Positions 8,516 to 16,936 of a stretch of 64,000 nucleotides of DNA are shown one piece after another. The position numbers and the translations under genes were made by a program. Source of the DNA: an uncultured bacterium. Its GTDB lineage: Bacteria > Verrucomicrobiota > Verrucomicrobiia > CAIQCK01. A model generated the notes under the pieces. The model was not told where the DNA came from and did no database searches. It was given only the letters and a program-made list of their open reading frames with translations. Location of the stretch: assembly GCA_903870275.1 (NCBI GenBank), contig CAIQCK010000014.1, positions 23,278-87,277 of the forward strand, written 5' to 3'. How positions within the stretch are numbered: position 1 is the first letter of the stretch; every line of letters starts with the position of its first letter.

Positions 8516-9805
8516 CCACGGCGCGCGCATGGATCGGCCCAGCATCCGGTTCGCAATGTCGTCGCCAATAAACCGCTCGGCTTTCGGGTCCCACTTCAAC
8601 GCCCGGCCCAAACGGAACGCCACGATGCCAATCTGGCAGATCGTCGCGGTGCGATGACCAATCTCCGCCGTGCAAATCGTCGGCTTGCGCGATCGGATGC
8701 AGGTGAACCAGTTGTCGAAATGATCCTTGCTCTCGTAGAGATGGATGTCGTTCGGCCCGAACTGCGTTCCCGCAAGGCTCGCCGGCTCGGTTTGCAGCCA
8801 GTCGCCGCGGTTCACTGCAACCCAGCCCTTCTCGCCGATCCATTGCGTCGCCGAGCCGGGCACCTTGTTGCCGACATACATCTTTGCGCCGTCGGCGTAG
8901 GTGTAGGTGAGGTTCTTCACGTCCTTGCCGTCCGGCGGAATCACCTCCACCGGCCCCGTGTGATCGGTGCCGAGGCCCCATTGCGCGATATCGAAATGGT
9001 GCGCGCCAAAATCCGCCTGGCCGCCGCTGGCAAACTCACCGTAGCCGCGCCAGTTCGGATAGCTGTGCGTCCAGCCGTCGGGCGCCAGCGCCGAGTTATA
9101 CAGCCGCCACGGCGACGGGCCGAGCCAGAAGTCCCAGTTCAACCCTGCCGGCACTGGCTCCTCCGGCAGATCGCAAAACGGCTTCGACGGTCCGCCGATG
9201 CTGACCCAGACTTCCTTCACCTTCCCGATGACGCCGTTGCGCACCAGTTCGCTCGCAAAACGGAATGCCCGGTTGCTGCGCTGCTGGCTGCCGGTCTGGA
9301 ACACGACGCTGTTCTGCCGGGCCGCGTTGGCGATGGCGCGGCTCTCCCAGTTCGTCAGCGCCAGCGGCTTCTCGCAATACACATCCTTGCCCGCCTTGCA
9401 CGCCGCCACCGCGATCAACCCGTGCCAATGGTCCGGCACGCCGATCGTCACCGCGTCGAGGTCCGGCATCGCCAGTAACTCGCGATAATCCTCAAACGTT
9501 TTGCAACCCTTGTATTCGCCCTTGCCCGCGCGCTCGGCGTATCGGGTGTTGGTCGCTTCGCAGAAATGGTCGCGCACGCCCTTGTGCACGTCGCACACTG
9601 CGAGCACTTGCACGTCGGCGCGGCCAAGACAGTAACCCAGATGTCCGCGCCCCTGCGCGCCCTGGCCGATGCTGGCGACGTTGATCCGCCGGCTCGGCGC
9701 GTTCGCACCCAGCACCGAGGCGGGAATGAGATTCGGAAACGCCAGCGCGCCCGCGGCGGTGACCGTCCCCTTCAAAAAATAACGGCGGGAAATCTTCTGG
9801 CTCAT
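8507..9805 (-). CDS. Tat-exported Gfo/Idh/MocA oxidoreductase
   Basis: A 432-residue protein that begins MSQKISRRYFLKG, a twin-arginine signal, so it is folded and loaded with NAD(P) before export. The Rossmann fold follows (INVASIGQGAQGRGHLG), then the family motif CEKPLA with the catalytic Lys, and the C-terminal alpha/beta domain with the GGQADFGAHHFDIAQWGLG segment shared by the bacterial secreted subfamily. These enzymes oxidise or reduce hydroxyl groups of sugars with NAD(P). It sits between the HEAT-repeat protein (42 bp) and the ThuA protein. The likely role is making a keto sugar outside the cytoplasm for ThuA to handle (inference). It is one of six such genes in the window. Confidence 0.85.
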   Translation of the reverse strand: MSQKISRRYFLKGTVTAAGALAFPNLIPASVLGANAPSRRINVASIGQGAQGRGHLGYCLGRADVQVLAVCDVHKGVRDHFCEATNTRYAERAGKGEYKGCKTFEDYRELLAMPDLDAVTIGVPDHWHGLIAVAACKAGKDVYCEKPLALTNWESRAIANAARQNSVVFQTGSQQRSNRAFRFASELVRNGVIGKVKEVWVSIGGPSKPFCDLPEEPVPAGLNWDFWLGPSPWRLYNSALAPDGWTHSYPNWRGYGEFASGGQADFGAHHFDIAQWGLGTDHTGPVEVIPPDGKDVKNLTYTYADGAKMYVGNKVPGSATQWIGEKGWVAVNRGDWLQTEPASLAGTQFGPNDIHLYESKDHFDNWFTCIRSRKPTICTAEIGHRTATICQIGIVAFRLGRALKWDPKAERFIGDDIANRMLGRSMRAPWTL

Positions 9806-9847
9806 GTTCTGCCCGGAAAAACTAAATCGAGCCGGAACGCCGTCGCC

Positions 9848-11665
9848 CTACTTCTTCGGATGCTTGACCGTTTCGATGGCGTTCTCGACCATCTTCTTGT
9901 CTTCCGGGCGATCCAGCAACGGCAGGAGTTTCTCCAGCGTTTCGGTCTTCTTCTTCGCGTTCCATGTGCACTTGCGGTCGTTCAGGATGCGCACGATGTT
10001 GCGCGCGCCGAGGGTTTTGTGCTTAGCGTCGCTGGTCTTCGCAATCACGTCCACGATCGGCGCGACGGCGGCATCCGATTTCCAGTTGAACAGCGCGCGC
10101 GCCGCCGGGTCCTTCAACGCCGCCGGGCCGGAAGCGAACGTATCCGTGACGACCTTCAGCGACTCCGCGCCCGCGCCGGTGCTCGCCAGCGAAATCAACG
10201 CAACCTTCGTCGGCTCCGAGCAGCCGGAGGCACTGGTCCAGAGCTTAGCGAACCGCACGTCTTCAGTCCCGAGCGCCTGTGTCGCCTTCCAAAGGACCGA
10301 GGAGACCTTGTCCTTGTTGTCGGCCTTCTCCAGCAATGCCAGCAGCGCCGGCATCTCGTCCGCGCCCGCAAAACCGTCGAGCGCCTCCAGCGCCGCGCCG
10401 CGAATGTCGCTCTTCTCGCTGCCGGCCATCTTCATCAATTGCGGCACGACCGCGCGATCGGCCCGCGCCTTCAGCGTCAACGCCGCCACACGCACCTTTT
10501 TTGCGTCGGTGTCGTCGAGCATCTTTGTCATCGCTTCGTTGACGCCGCTCGCGTTGATCCGCCCCAGTGTCTGCTGCGCCGCAGCCGCCACGTCGCCTTC
10601 GCCCGTCGCCAGCGCGATGAGGTCGCCGACGACGCTGGAATTGCCGACTTTTTCCATTGCGAGCGCCGCCTCCACCTTCACCGCCTCCGTGTCGCTGCCC
10701 AGCGCGGTCTTCACCGCCGGCAGCGCGGACTTGTCGCCGCGTTCGGCCAGCGTGCGCAACACCGCCACCTGCACCGGCGCCGGCAGAGTGGGCAGCGCCG
10801 CGCAAAGTTCCTTTGTCACGGCCTTGCTCTCCATCCGCTGCGCCGCCTTCGCCGCCGCCAGCGCCACCGGCAACTGCTGGTCCTTGAGCGCGCTGCACAT
10901 GACAAGCAAACCCTTCGCGCCACCGAAATCCACGAGGCCGTTCAACGCCGCGATCACCGCGGGCTGGCTCTTGCCTTTCCTAAACTCCTGGTCGAACACC
11001 GCCACGGCGCTGCCCTTGTCGCCGGCCTTGGCGAGATTGAACGCCGCGTCCATCAGCGTCCGCTCGCGCAGCGGCTCAAACTCCGCCGCCACCTGCGCCG
11101 ATTTCAACGCTTCCACCGCGCCCGCGCCGCCGACGCGGCCGAGGGCTTGCAGCGACGCGCGAACCAAGGCGGCGTTGCCGGAACCGAGATAGCCTTTCAC
11201 CACGCCGACCAGTTCCTGGTTGTGGCGCGCCGCGAGGGTGTTGATGATGCCGAGCTGAATCGTGCCGCTGGACGACTTCAACGCCGCGAGCAGCCCGTCG
11301 CACACCGCTTTGCACGGCAGATTTTCCAGCGCCAGCCGCGCCACGTCCGCCGACTTCTCCTCGTTGAGCATCTTCAGCAGCGGCGCAACGCACGCCTCCG
11401 AGCCGATGATGCGAAGCTGTTCGCAGACGAATTTCTTGCAGGCATAGGTCGCGTCGGGCTTGGCGAGGGCCGCCAGCAGCTTCGCCTCGATGGCCGGATA
11501 CGCGGCGGGCTTGGCCTCGCGAATTTCCTGCTGGATGGCCGCGAGCATCTCGGACTTCTTGCCGAAATCGTAGGACGACAGTTCCGCGTAGGGATCGCTT
11601 TGCGCCGAGGCGGACAACGCCAGCGCCGCGAGGAACGAGAAGGTCAATGACAGGCATTTGTTCAT
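9848..11665 (-). CDS. Secreted HEAT-repeat protein
   Basis: A 605-residue protein with a clean Sec signal (MNKCLSLTFSFLAALALSASAQ). AAGGAG lies before the ATG at 11665. The rest is a run of about 14 HEAT-like helical repeats, for example LLKMLNEEKSADVARLALENL and AALAMEKVGNSSVVGDLIALA, with alternating Ala/Leu/Val positions. HEAT solenoids bind other proteins or ligands and have no activity of their own. Its position at the head of a seven-gene catabolic operon suggests a periplasmic scaffold for the enzymes downstream, but there is no direct evidence of a partner. Secreted HEAT-repeat proteins are common in this phylum. Confidence 0.8.
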   Translation of the reverse strand: MNKCLSLTFSFLAALALSASAQSDPYAELSSYDFGKKSEMLAAIQQEIREAKPAAYPAIEAKLLAALAKPDATYACKKFVCEQLRIIGSEACVAPLLKMLNEEKSADVARLALENLPCKAVCDGLLAALKSSSGTIQLGIINTLAARHNQELVGVVKGYLGSGNAALVRASLQALGRVGGAGAVEALKSAQVAAEFEPLRERTLMDAAFNLAKAGDKGSAVAVFDQEFRKGKSQPAVIAALNGLVDFGGAKGLLVMCSALKDQQLPVALAAAKAAQRMESKAVTKELCAALPTLPAPVQVAVLRTLAERGDKSALPAVKTALGSDTEAVKVEAALAMEKVGNSSVVGDLIALATGEGDVAAAAQQTLGRINASGVNEAMTKMLDDTDAKKVRVAALTLKARADRAVVPQLMKMAGSEKSDIRGAALEALDGFAGADEMPALLALLEKADNKDKVSSVLWKATQALGTEDVRFAKLWTSASGCSEPTKVALISLASTGAGAESLKVVTDTFASGPAALKDPAARALFNWKSDAAVAPIVDVIAKTSDAKHKTLGARNIVRILNDRKCTWNAKKKTETLEKLLPLLDRPEDKKMVENAIETVKHPKK

Positions 11666-11837
11666 GGCAGAAGACTCCTTTTTCAAACAAACCGCGGACG
11701 ACACCAGTTTTTCAGATGGTCGCAACATGATTGAGCCGCGATTAAACGCGTGCCGCCCGCCCCTGTCAACGCTTTACCCTGATACAAAAGTCGGAATGGC
11801 CCGGCAAGCATAGCAACCATTGCCAGCCCACAATGGT

Positions 11838-11905
11838 GGTGGACCGCGTTCTCCGAACGCGGTTGTTGTTCATGACGGTTGCGCGTTCGGAGAACGCGCT
11901 CCACC
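11838..11905. repeat. Long inverted repeat, REP/BIME-like
   Basis: The left arm (11838-11861) and right arm (11882-11905) are complementary at 23 of 24 positions around a 20-base loop. Each arm itself contains the smaller hairpin CGCGTTCTCCGAACGCG, so the element can fold as one long stem or as two side-by-side hairpins, the layout of bacterial interspersed mosaic elements. No transposase gene for it is in the window. Confidence 0.75.
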
Positions 11906-11955
11906 CGATGTTTTCCATCTGCGTCTATCCGTGTCCATCTGTGGTTCCCTTTTCG

Positions 11956-12001
11956 CAAAAAGCAACACCGCGCCCGTGGCGGGGAGCGCCACGAGCGCGG
12001 T
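11956..12001 (-). terminator. Rho-independent terminator of hcp
   Basis: On the - strand, 32 bp after the hcp stop codon, a 15-bp stem (ACCGCGCTCGTGGCG with CGCCACGGGCGCGGT, one mismatch) encloses a 5-base loop and is followed by gttgcTTTTT. This is the clearest terminator in the window and separates hcp from the following operon. Confidence 0.75.
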
Positions 12002-12033
12002 GCGCAAACGGCTTTCTAATGCTGATGCGGCGA

Positions 12034-13323
12034 TCAGTTCTTCATCACCGCCGCGAGGTCGGCCTTCGCGTCGCCGGAGAGCCGCAAGGCGAACTTGTCT
12101 TGCAGGATCTTGAAGACGTTCGGCGTAACGAACGCGGGCGGGTTTGGCCCGATGGTGATGTTTTTCACGCCGAGCGAGAGGAGCGTGAGCAGGACGGCGA
12201 CGGCTTTCTGCTCGAACCAACTGATCACGAGCGTGAGCGGCAGGTCGTTGACGCCGCACTTGAACGCTCCGGCCAGCGCCACGGCCACGGCAATGGCCCC
12301 GTAGGCGTCGTTGCACTGGCCCATGTCCATGAGCCGCGGCAGGCCGAGGTGCTCGCCGTAGTTGAAGTCGCGGATGCGATACTTGCCGCAGCCGAGTGTG
12401 AGGATGAACGAATCCTTCGGCGTGGCCTGGGCATAGTCGGAGAAGTAGTTGCGGCCCGGCTCGGCCCCGTCGCAGCCGCCGATGACGAAGAAGCGGCTGA
12501 TCTTGCCGTCCTTGACCGCCTGCACGATGACGGGCGCGGCGTCGAGGATGACCTGGCGATGGAAACCGATGGTGGAGGTGCGCACGATCTTCTCCGGCAG
12601 CGGCGCGCACTTGAGCGCCTTGGCGATGACCGGACTGAAGTCGTTGTCCTTCAAGCGCACACCGCCCGGCACGGCCGTGACGCGCGTCGTGAACACGCGA
12701 TCCGCGTAGGTTGCCTTCGGGATCACAATGCAGTTGGTCGTCGCAATGACGGGGCCGGTGAACTTCGCAAACTCGTCCTTCTGTTCCTGCCACGCGCCGC
12801 CGTAGTGGCCGCCGAGGTTCGGGTGGTTGCGCAGTTTCGGATACATGTGCGCCGGCAGCATTTCGCCGTGGGTATAGACCTTTACGTTCGTGCCCTCGCA
12901 CTGCTTGAGCAGATCGGCCAGGTCCGGGAGATCGTGGCCGGTAATGAGGATGCCGGGGCCGGCCTTGGTGCCCTCGGTGACGGTGGTGGGCGAGGGCTTG
13001 CCGAACGTCTCGACGTGGCCGGCGTCGAGCATCTCCATGACGCGAAGGTTTTTGCGGCCGAGTTCCATCGCGATGTCGAACAGGCTGCCGAGATCGAAGT
13101 TGACGTTGGTCATGGTCGAGAAAAGCGCCTCCTCGATGAAGGCGTTGACCGACTCGTCGGTCTTGCCGAGCCGGCGCGCGTGATGCGCGTAGGCCGCCAT
13201 GCCTTTCAGACCATACAGGATAATCTCCTGCAGCGACTGCACATCCTCATCCTTGCCGCACACACCAGGACTGTCCGAGCAGCCCACGCATCGGAACGAT
13301 TGCTCACATTGATTGCAGAACAT
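12034..13323 (-). CDS. hcp: Hybrid-cluster protein (hydroxylamine/NO reductase family), short form
   Basis: A 429-residue member of the hybrid-cluster protein family, which handles nitric oxide and hydroxylamine in the cytoplasm. The N-terminal Cys motif C3-x2-C6-x8-C15-x6-C22 binds the first iron-sulfur cluster. All eight ligands expected for the hybrid cluster can be placed: H130 (GHDL), E154, C198 (TNCIVIP), C284, C312 (LGCGKYR), C337 (MGQCND), E371 and K373 (WFEQK). The length is about 120 residues below class I/II Hcp (about 550), because the N-terminal three-helix region is missing, as in class III proteins. It is transcribed alone, with a promoter and a palindrome upstream and a terminator downstream. 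No Hcr reductase lies beside it. Confidence 0.93.
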   Translation of the reverse strand: MFCNQCEQSFRCVGCSDSPGVCGKDEDVQSLQEIILYGLKGMAAYAHHARRLGKTDESVNAFIEEALFSTMTNVNFDLGSLFDIAMELGRKNLRVMEMLDAGHVETFGKPSPTTVTEGTKAGPGILITGHDLPDLADLLKQCEGTNVKVYTHGEMLPAHMYPKLRNHPNLGGHYGGAWQEQKDEFAKFTGPVIATTNCIVIPKATYADRVFTTRVTAVPGGVRLKDNDFSPVIAKALKCAPLPEKIVRTSTIGFHRQVILDAAPVIVQAVKDGKISRFFVIGGCDGAEPGRNYFSDYAQATPKDSFILTLGCGKYRIRDFNYGEHLGLPRLMDMGQCNDAYGAIAVAVALAGAFKCGVNDLPLTLVISWFEQKAVAVLLTLLSLGVKNITIGPNPPAFVTPNVFKILQDKFALRLSGDAKADLAAVMKN

Positions 13324-13415
13324 GATTCAGTTGTTTCCTTTCACTCAGTTGATGGATCTCACGCGCACCTGCCGCAGTCATGCGGCCCCGCGAATGGACG
13401 CAGGATGGCAGAAGC

Positions 13416-13443
13416 ACAATAGATGCGAATTGACGCAAGTCAA
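13416..13443 (-). promoter_or_regulatory. hcp promoter with TTGAC-N4-GTCAA palindrome
   Basis: On the - strand a -35 box TTGACT (13443-13438), a 16-bp spacer and a -10 box TATTGT (13421-13416) stand about 95 bp before the hcp start. The -35 box is part of a perfect palindrome TTGACTTGCGTCAA (13430-13443), the shape bound by CRP/FNR-family regulators of nitrosative stress such as DNR, NnrR or HcpR. Overlap with the -35 would suit a repressor; an activator would need a different start site. No such regulator gene is in the window. Confidence 0.55.
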
Positions 13444-13476
13444 CAGACCGCAAAATGCAAAAAATGCGACGTTCCC

Positions 13477-14475
13477 CTACCCGCGCCACGGACGCGCGCG
13501 CTGTTTCGGCAGGCTGGCGAGCACTTCGCTGGCGATCTTCACGTCCTCGGCGATCTCGAAGTCGAACATGCCGGCGAGCGAGAAGTCCGCGCCGTTCTCA
13601 AAGACGTAATGGAACGCGTTGCGCGGCGGAATCGCGCCAGCGGCCATCACCTTGAAGGCGATCCACGGTTTCTCGACCGTCCTCATGAACTCGGCGGTCT
13701 CCTGTGGGTGGCTGCACCAGTAGCCGGGAATCTCGGCGTTCGGCGCCTTGATCTCTTCCGGCTTCGGGCCGGTGCGGTAGTTGTGGTGGTGGAAGGTTTT
13801 GATGTAAAAATCCGCGCCGAACTTGCCTTTCTCGCTGGCCTTGATGACTTCGAGATCGTGCGCGCCGACGCCGGTGGGGATGCCGTGGTGTTTGATCACC
13901 TGCACCGCCTCGCCGATCAGTTCCGCCTTGCCCTGCTTGATCAGCGCGTCAGTCTGGACGCCCCACACGTAAATGGCATCGGTGCCGTCATCCACCATCT
14001 TCTGGACGGACTCGCGATACTTCTGCAAGCCCGGTTCAATCGGCGCGGTGGTGCAGATGATCCACTGCATCTTGCCGCCGTGTTCCTTGCGATGCTGCTG
14101 GAGAACCTTGAGGGCCGCCGGCACGGTGTGAATGACCAGCGTGTTGATGCCGTTCTGCTCGGCCACGGCGAGCGTCTCCTGAATTTTCTCGTCGGTGTTG
14201 TAGTGCCGTGTCAGTGTGTAAACGTATTTCAGCTCGCGGCTGTGGGTGAAATGCGTGAGGAGGTTGCCGCCGAGCAGGATGCGGCTCACGTCGAGACCGG
14301 CGATCTTGCCCTTGGGCAGCGTGCCCGCCGGCACTGGCGGATTGGCTGCGCCGGCGCCCTTGGCTGCCGCCCCGGATTCCACCGCGATGCCGCGCGCGCC
14401 TGTCGCCAACGCGGCCGCCGTCGTTGCCAGCACCGATCCCTTCACAAAATGCCGCCTGTTCATGTCTTGATTCAT
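13477..14475 (-). CDS. Tat-exported TIM-barrel protein, aldo/keto reductase-like
   Basis: A 332-residue protein with a twin-arginine signal (MNRRHFVKGSVLATTAAA) followed by an Ala/Gly/Pro linker. The mature part has the feel of an aldo/keto-reductase-related barrel (GLDVSRILLGGNLLTH, then NGINTLVIHTVPAA, DGTDAIYVWGVQTD, HGIPTGVGAHDLEVI), but I cannot find the Tyr-Lys-His catalytic set, so it may not be a reductase. FNYRT-like NADP motifs are also absent. It lies 51 bp downstream of the FAD-oxidoreductase gene, in a run of secreted enzymes. The substrate is unknown. Confidence 0.65.
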   Translation of the reverse strand: MNQDMNRRHFVKGSVLATTAAALATGARGIAVESGAAAKGAGAANPPVPAGTLPKGKIAGLDVSRILLGGNLLTHFTHSRELKYVYTLTRHYNTDEKIQETLAVAEQNGINTLVIHTVPAALKVLQQHRKEHGGKMQWIICTTAPIEPGLQKYRESVQKMVDDGTDAIYVWGVQTDALIKQGKAELIGEAVQVIKHHGIPTGVGAHDLEVIKASEKGKFGADFYIKTFHHHNYRTGPKPEEIKAPNAEIPGYWCSHPQETAEFMRTVEKPWIAFKVMAAGAIPPRNAFHYVFENGADFSLAGMFDFEIAEDVKIASEVLASLPKQRARPWRG

Positions 14476-14526
14476 GACTGTCCTTTGCTGCCAGGTTACA
14501 CGGTTGATCCGAGCGGGCCTGTTCTA

Positions 14527-15888
14527 CTACAAGATTTCCGAAATATCCACCACCGAAGGCAACCGGCCGCTCTTCGCCGCAACCGCCGCGGTCTTGCCGG
14601 CGGCTTCGCCCATGGCCACCGCGTTGCCGGTGACGCGATAGCTCGAGTGCGCAATGAAATCGCCGCTGATGCAACGGCCCGCCATCATCAACCCTTTCAC
14701 GTCCTTCGCAATGAGCGAGCGCAACGGAATATCGTAGGGCTTCGCGCGGAGGCCGGTCTTCTCGATGCCCTTCTCCTTCTTCGGATCGGTCGAGTGCACA
14801 TCAATCCCGAACGTCGTGCGGCACACCGCATCCTTCTGCGTGCGCCCCTCGCGCAAGTCGTCCGTATTGACCGTGTAAAGACCGTGAATGCGACGGCCCT
14901 CACGCACACCAATCTGCTCGGCCGTGGCCACGATGTGGACGTTCTTCCACGCGCCGCCGAGCGAGCGCAGACCGTCAATCAGCGCGTGCAGTTCTTTGCG
15001 CGCCCGCAGCGTCGCCGCCGTCACGTCGTGCGCATGGGTGCCCTTCACGCCGTATTCATGGTTGGCCATGAGCGCAAACAAATCATCGCGGAGCCGGAAG
15101 ATCGTCGGCTTCGCATACGACGGCGAGTGGCCGCCCTTCTCCATCTCCGCCTTAAGCCGGTCTTTTGGACCCGCCCAGTCCTTGGAGTCATCGTCGCGAA
15201 AGAACCCATCAATGCCCTCCGGCGTGACGCCCGAGATGATCGCCATCAATGAGAACGGTTGCGTGTCGCCCGTTTCCGGATGCCCCATGTCGAACCCGCA
15301 TCCAGCCTGCGCGGCAAGATCGCCATCGCCGGTGCAGTCCACGAATATTTTGCCCGCAAACGCCTCCCGCCCCGACTTCGACTCCGTGATGACATGCGTC
15401 AGCCGCTTGTCGGCGTTCCTGACAGCCGCGCAGACGCGCGTGTGAAGCTGGATTTCCACGTTGGCCTCGGCGCACATCTCCTCCAAAACGATCTTCATCA
15501 CCTCCGGGTCGTAGGCGTTGGTGGCATTGCCGCTCTTGGTGAAGGCCCGGCTGCCGCGCTTCTCAATCCGGTCCCAGATTTCCGCCATCAAGCCGCTCTT
15601 GTTCTTGTAGTCGAGGATCCAACTCAACAACCCCGCCGTCCAAATGCCGCCAAGACAGCCGTTCACTTCCAGCAGCCGCGTTCGCGCGCCCTTGCGCGCC
15701 GCCGCGACCGCCGCCGCCACGCCTGCCGGCCCGGCGCCGCACACCACCACGTCCCCATCGCCCGCGATCGGCACGTCGCGCGCCGGCTCGCAAACGACGC
15801 GGTCCACGCTGCGCGCTGACTCTTCACGCGGCGCCAGCGACACCACCGCGCCCAACCCGCCCCATCGAAGAAAGTCCCGCCGTTTCAT
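14527..15888 (-). CDS. Tat-exported FAD-dependent oxidoreductase
   Basis: A 453-residue protein starting MKRRDFLRWGGLG, a short twin-arginine signal. Residues about 45-75 form the dinucleotide-binding fold of FAD enzymes (VVVCGAGPAGVAAAVAAARKG), and the C-terminal part carries LMMAGRCISGDFIAHSSYR, the second flavin-contact motif of the FAD_oxidored (PF12831) family. Members oxidise unknown small molecules and are frequent in secreted sugar-degradation clusters of this phylum. The start overlaps the stop of the upstream toroid-like gene by 4 bases (ATGA), so the two are translationally coupled. Confidence 0.8.
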   Translation of the reverse strand: MKRRDFLRWGGLGAVVSLAPREESARSVDRVVCEPARDVPIAGDGDVVVCGAGPAGVAAAVAAARKGARTRLLEVNGCLGGIWTAGLLSWILDYKNKSGLMAEIWDRIEKRGSRAFTKSGNATNAYDPEVMKIVLEEMCAEANVEIQLHTRVCAAVRNADKRLTHVITESKSGREAFAGKIFVDCTGDGDLAAQAGCGFDMGHPETGDTQPFSLMAIISGVTPEGIDGFFRDDDSKDWAGPKDRLKAEMEKGGHSPSYAKPTIFRLRDDLFALMANHEYGVKGTHAHDVTAATLRARKELHALIDGLRSLGGAWKNVHIVATAEQIGVREGRRIHGLYTVNTDDLREGRTQKDAVCRTTFGIDVHSTDPKKEKGIEKTGLRAKPYDIPLRSLIAKDVKGLMMAGRCISGDFIAHSSYRVTGNAVAMGEAAGKTAAVAAKSGRLPSVVDISEIL

Positions 15889-16886
15889 TTCGGATATCTG
15901 AAGTTCAAAACCCGTTCGCCGATTGCGATCACGTCTTTCTTGTTGCAGCGCACGCCGTGATACAACAACGCCTGCGCCACCTCGCCATAATTGACGCCCT
16001 TCTCATGGCCAAGAAATTTCTCCTGCCCAAGGCCCGTGCGCGTGTTGTCGGCCACCTCCACCTCGCCCGTCGGCTTGATCCGCGCAAGCTCGCACTTCAT
16101 CCCACGTTCGATGGCATTGGATACTTTTGCATCCGGGAAATACATCGAGCGAACCTCCAGCTTCAACAACGCCACGGCCTGGTAGCTGGAATCGAAGCCG
16201 CCGCGCTCGATGAACACGCCATCCTCGCGCTGGAGCGCCAGCGCCCGCTCGATAAAATGCCGGCCGATCTCCTTCAACCGCTCGTCGCCCAGCAACAAGC
16301 CCGTCAGGGAAAACGCGTTGGCGTCGATGCAAAGCCGGTTCGGTGATTTGCCGTCCGCGTGCCGTTCCAAGTCCTCCCGGCCGTCGGCCAGGCGCTTTGC
16401 CGCCAGCCGGATCTTCGGCATCAGTCCCGCGATACGCTCCTTGAACTTTGCGCCGAGCGGACTCTCGCGTAGCACCAGCAGCCCGTGACTCAGTTCGCAC
16501 AGCCAGAAGGCGCTGTCGCTCGTGTAATACCACGGCTTCAGCTCCTGACCCGGCTCGGACGGCTTCAACTCGAAACTCCCGTCCGCCTGTTGATGTGCGA
16601 AAGCCGCATCAATCGCCCGCCATGACTCGGCGACAAGCCGCTCGTCGTTCCGCACGGCGCCCACGATCAGCGGCAGCATTGCGCCGCGCTGCAACGACAC
16701 GCCCGTCCAGCCCAGCCGGTGATTCGAGCCGACCAGCCCGTTTGCATCCGGCGCGCCGCCGAGCTTCACGAAACGCGCAACCACCTCCGGTGGCAGCTTC
16801 TTCAACTGTTCGAAGCCCGACGCCAGCGCCGCCTGCGCGGCGACGCATGCCCAGAGCCCCAATGCGATGACCCAATACTTCTTCAT
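15885..16886 (-). CDS. Secreted alpha/alpha-toroid-like protein of unknown function
   Basis: A 333-residue protein with a Sec signal (MKKYWVIALGLWACVAAQAALA). The sequence is made of repeated amphipathic helices (MLPLIVGAVRNDERLVAESW, ADGSFELKP, AFWLCELSHGLLVLRESP, ANAFSLTGLLLGDERL, DSSYQAVALLKLEVRSMYFP), with QADGSF and QREDGVF turns like those in alpha/alpha-toroid enzymes (polysaccharide lyases, prenyltransferases). No catalytic residues can be assigned. It is coupled by a 4-base overlap to the FAD oxidoreductase gene, which suggests the two act on the same compound. Confidence 0.65.
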   Translation of the reverse strand: MKKYWVIALGLWACVAAQAALASGFEQLKKLPPEVVARFVKLGGAPDANGLVGSNHRLGWTGVSLQRGAMLPLIVGAVRNDERLVAESWRAIDAAFAHQQADGSFELKPSEPGQELKPWYYTSDSAFWLCELSHGLLVLRESPLGAKFKERIAGLMPKIRLAAKRLADGREDLERHADGKSPNRLCIDANAFSLTGLLLGDERLKEIGRHFIERALALQREDGVFIERGGFDSSYQAVALLKLEVRSMYFPDAKVSNAIERGMKCELARIKPTGEVEVADNTRTGLGQEKFLGHEKGVNYGEVAQALLYHGVRCNKKDVIAIGERVLNFRYPK

Positions 16887-16936
16887 GTTTTCATCCCGCT
16901 CAAGTCCACCTTCAACTCCTTGTTCGGTTTGATTCG

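Larger units (their letters stand above)
11666..12033. other. Intergenic region with repeats and terminator
   Basis: No gene is seen here. The stretch holds the upstream region of the HEAT-protein operon, a long inverted repeat (11838-11905), a short phrase repeat reading CATCTGCGTCTATCCGTGTC (11917-11936, continuing to about 11948), and the hcp terminator (11956-12001). I find no convincing -35/-10 pair for the operon; it may lie within or just downstream of the inverted repeat. Confidence 0.6.
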
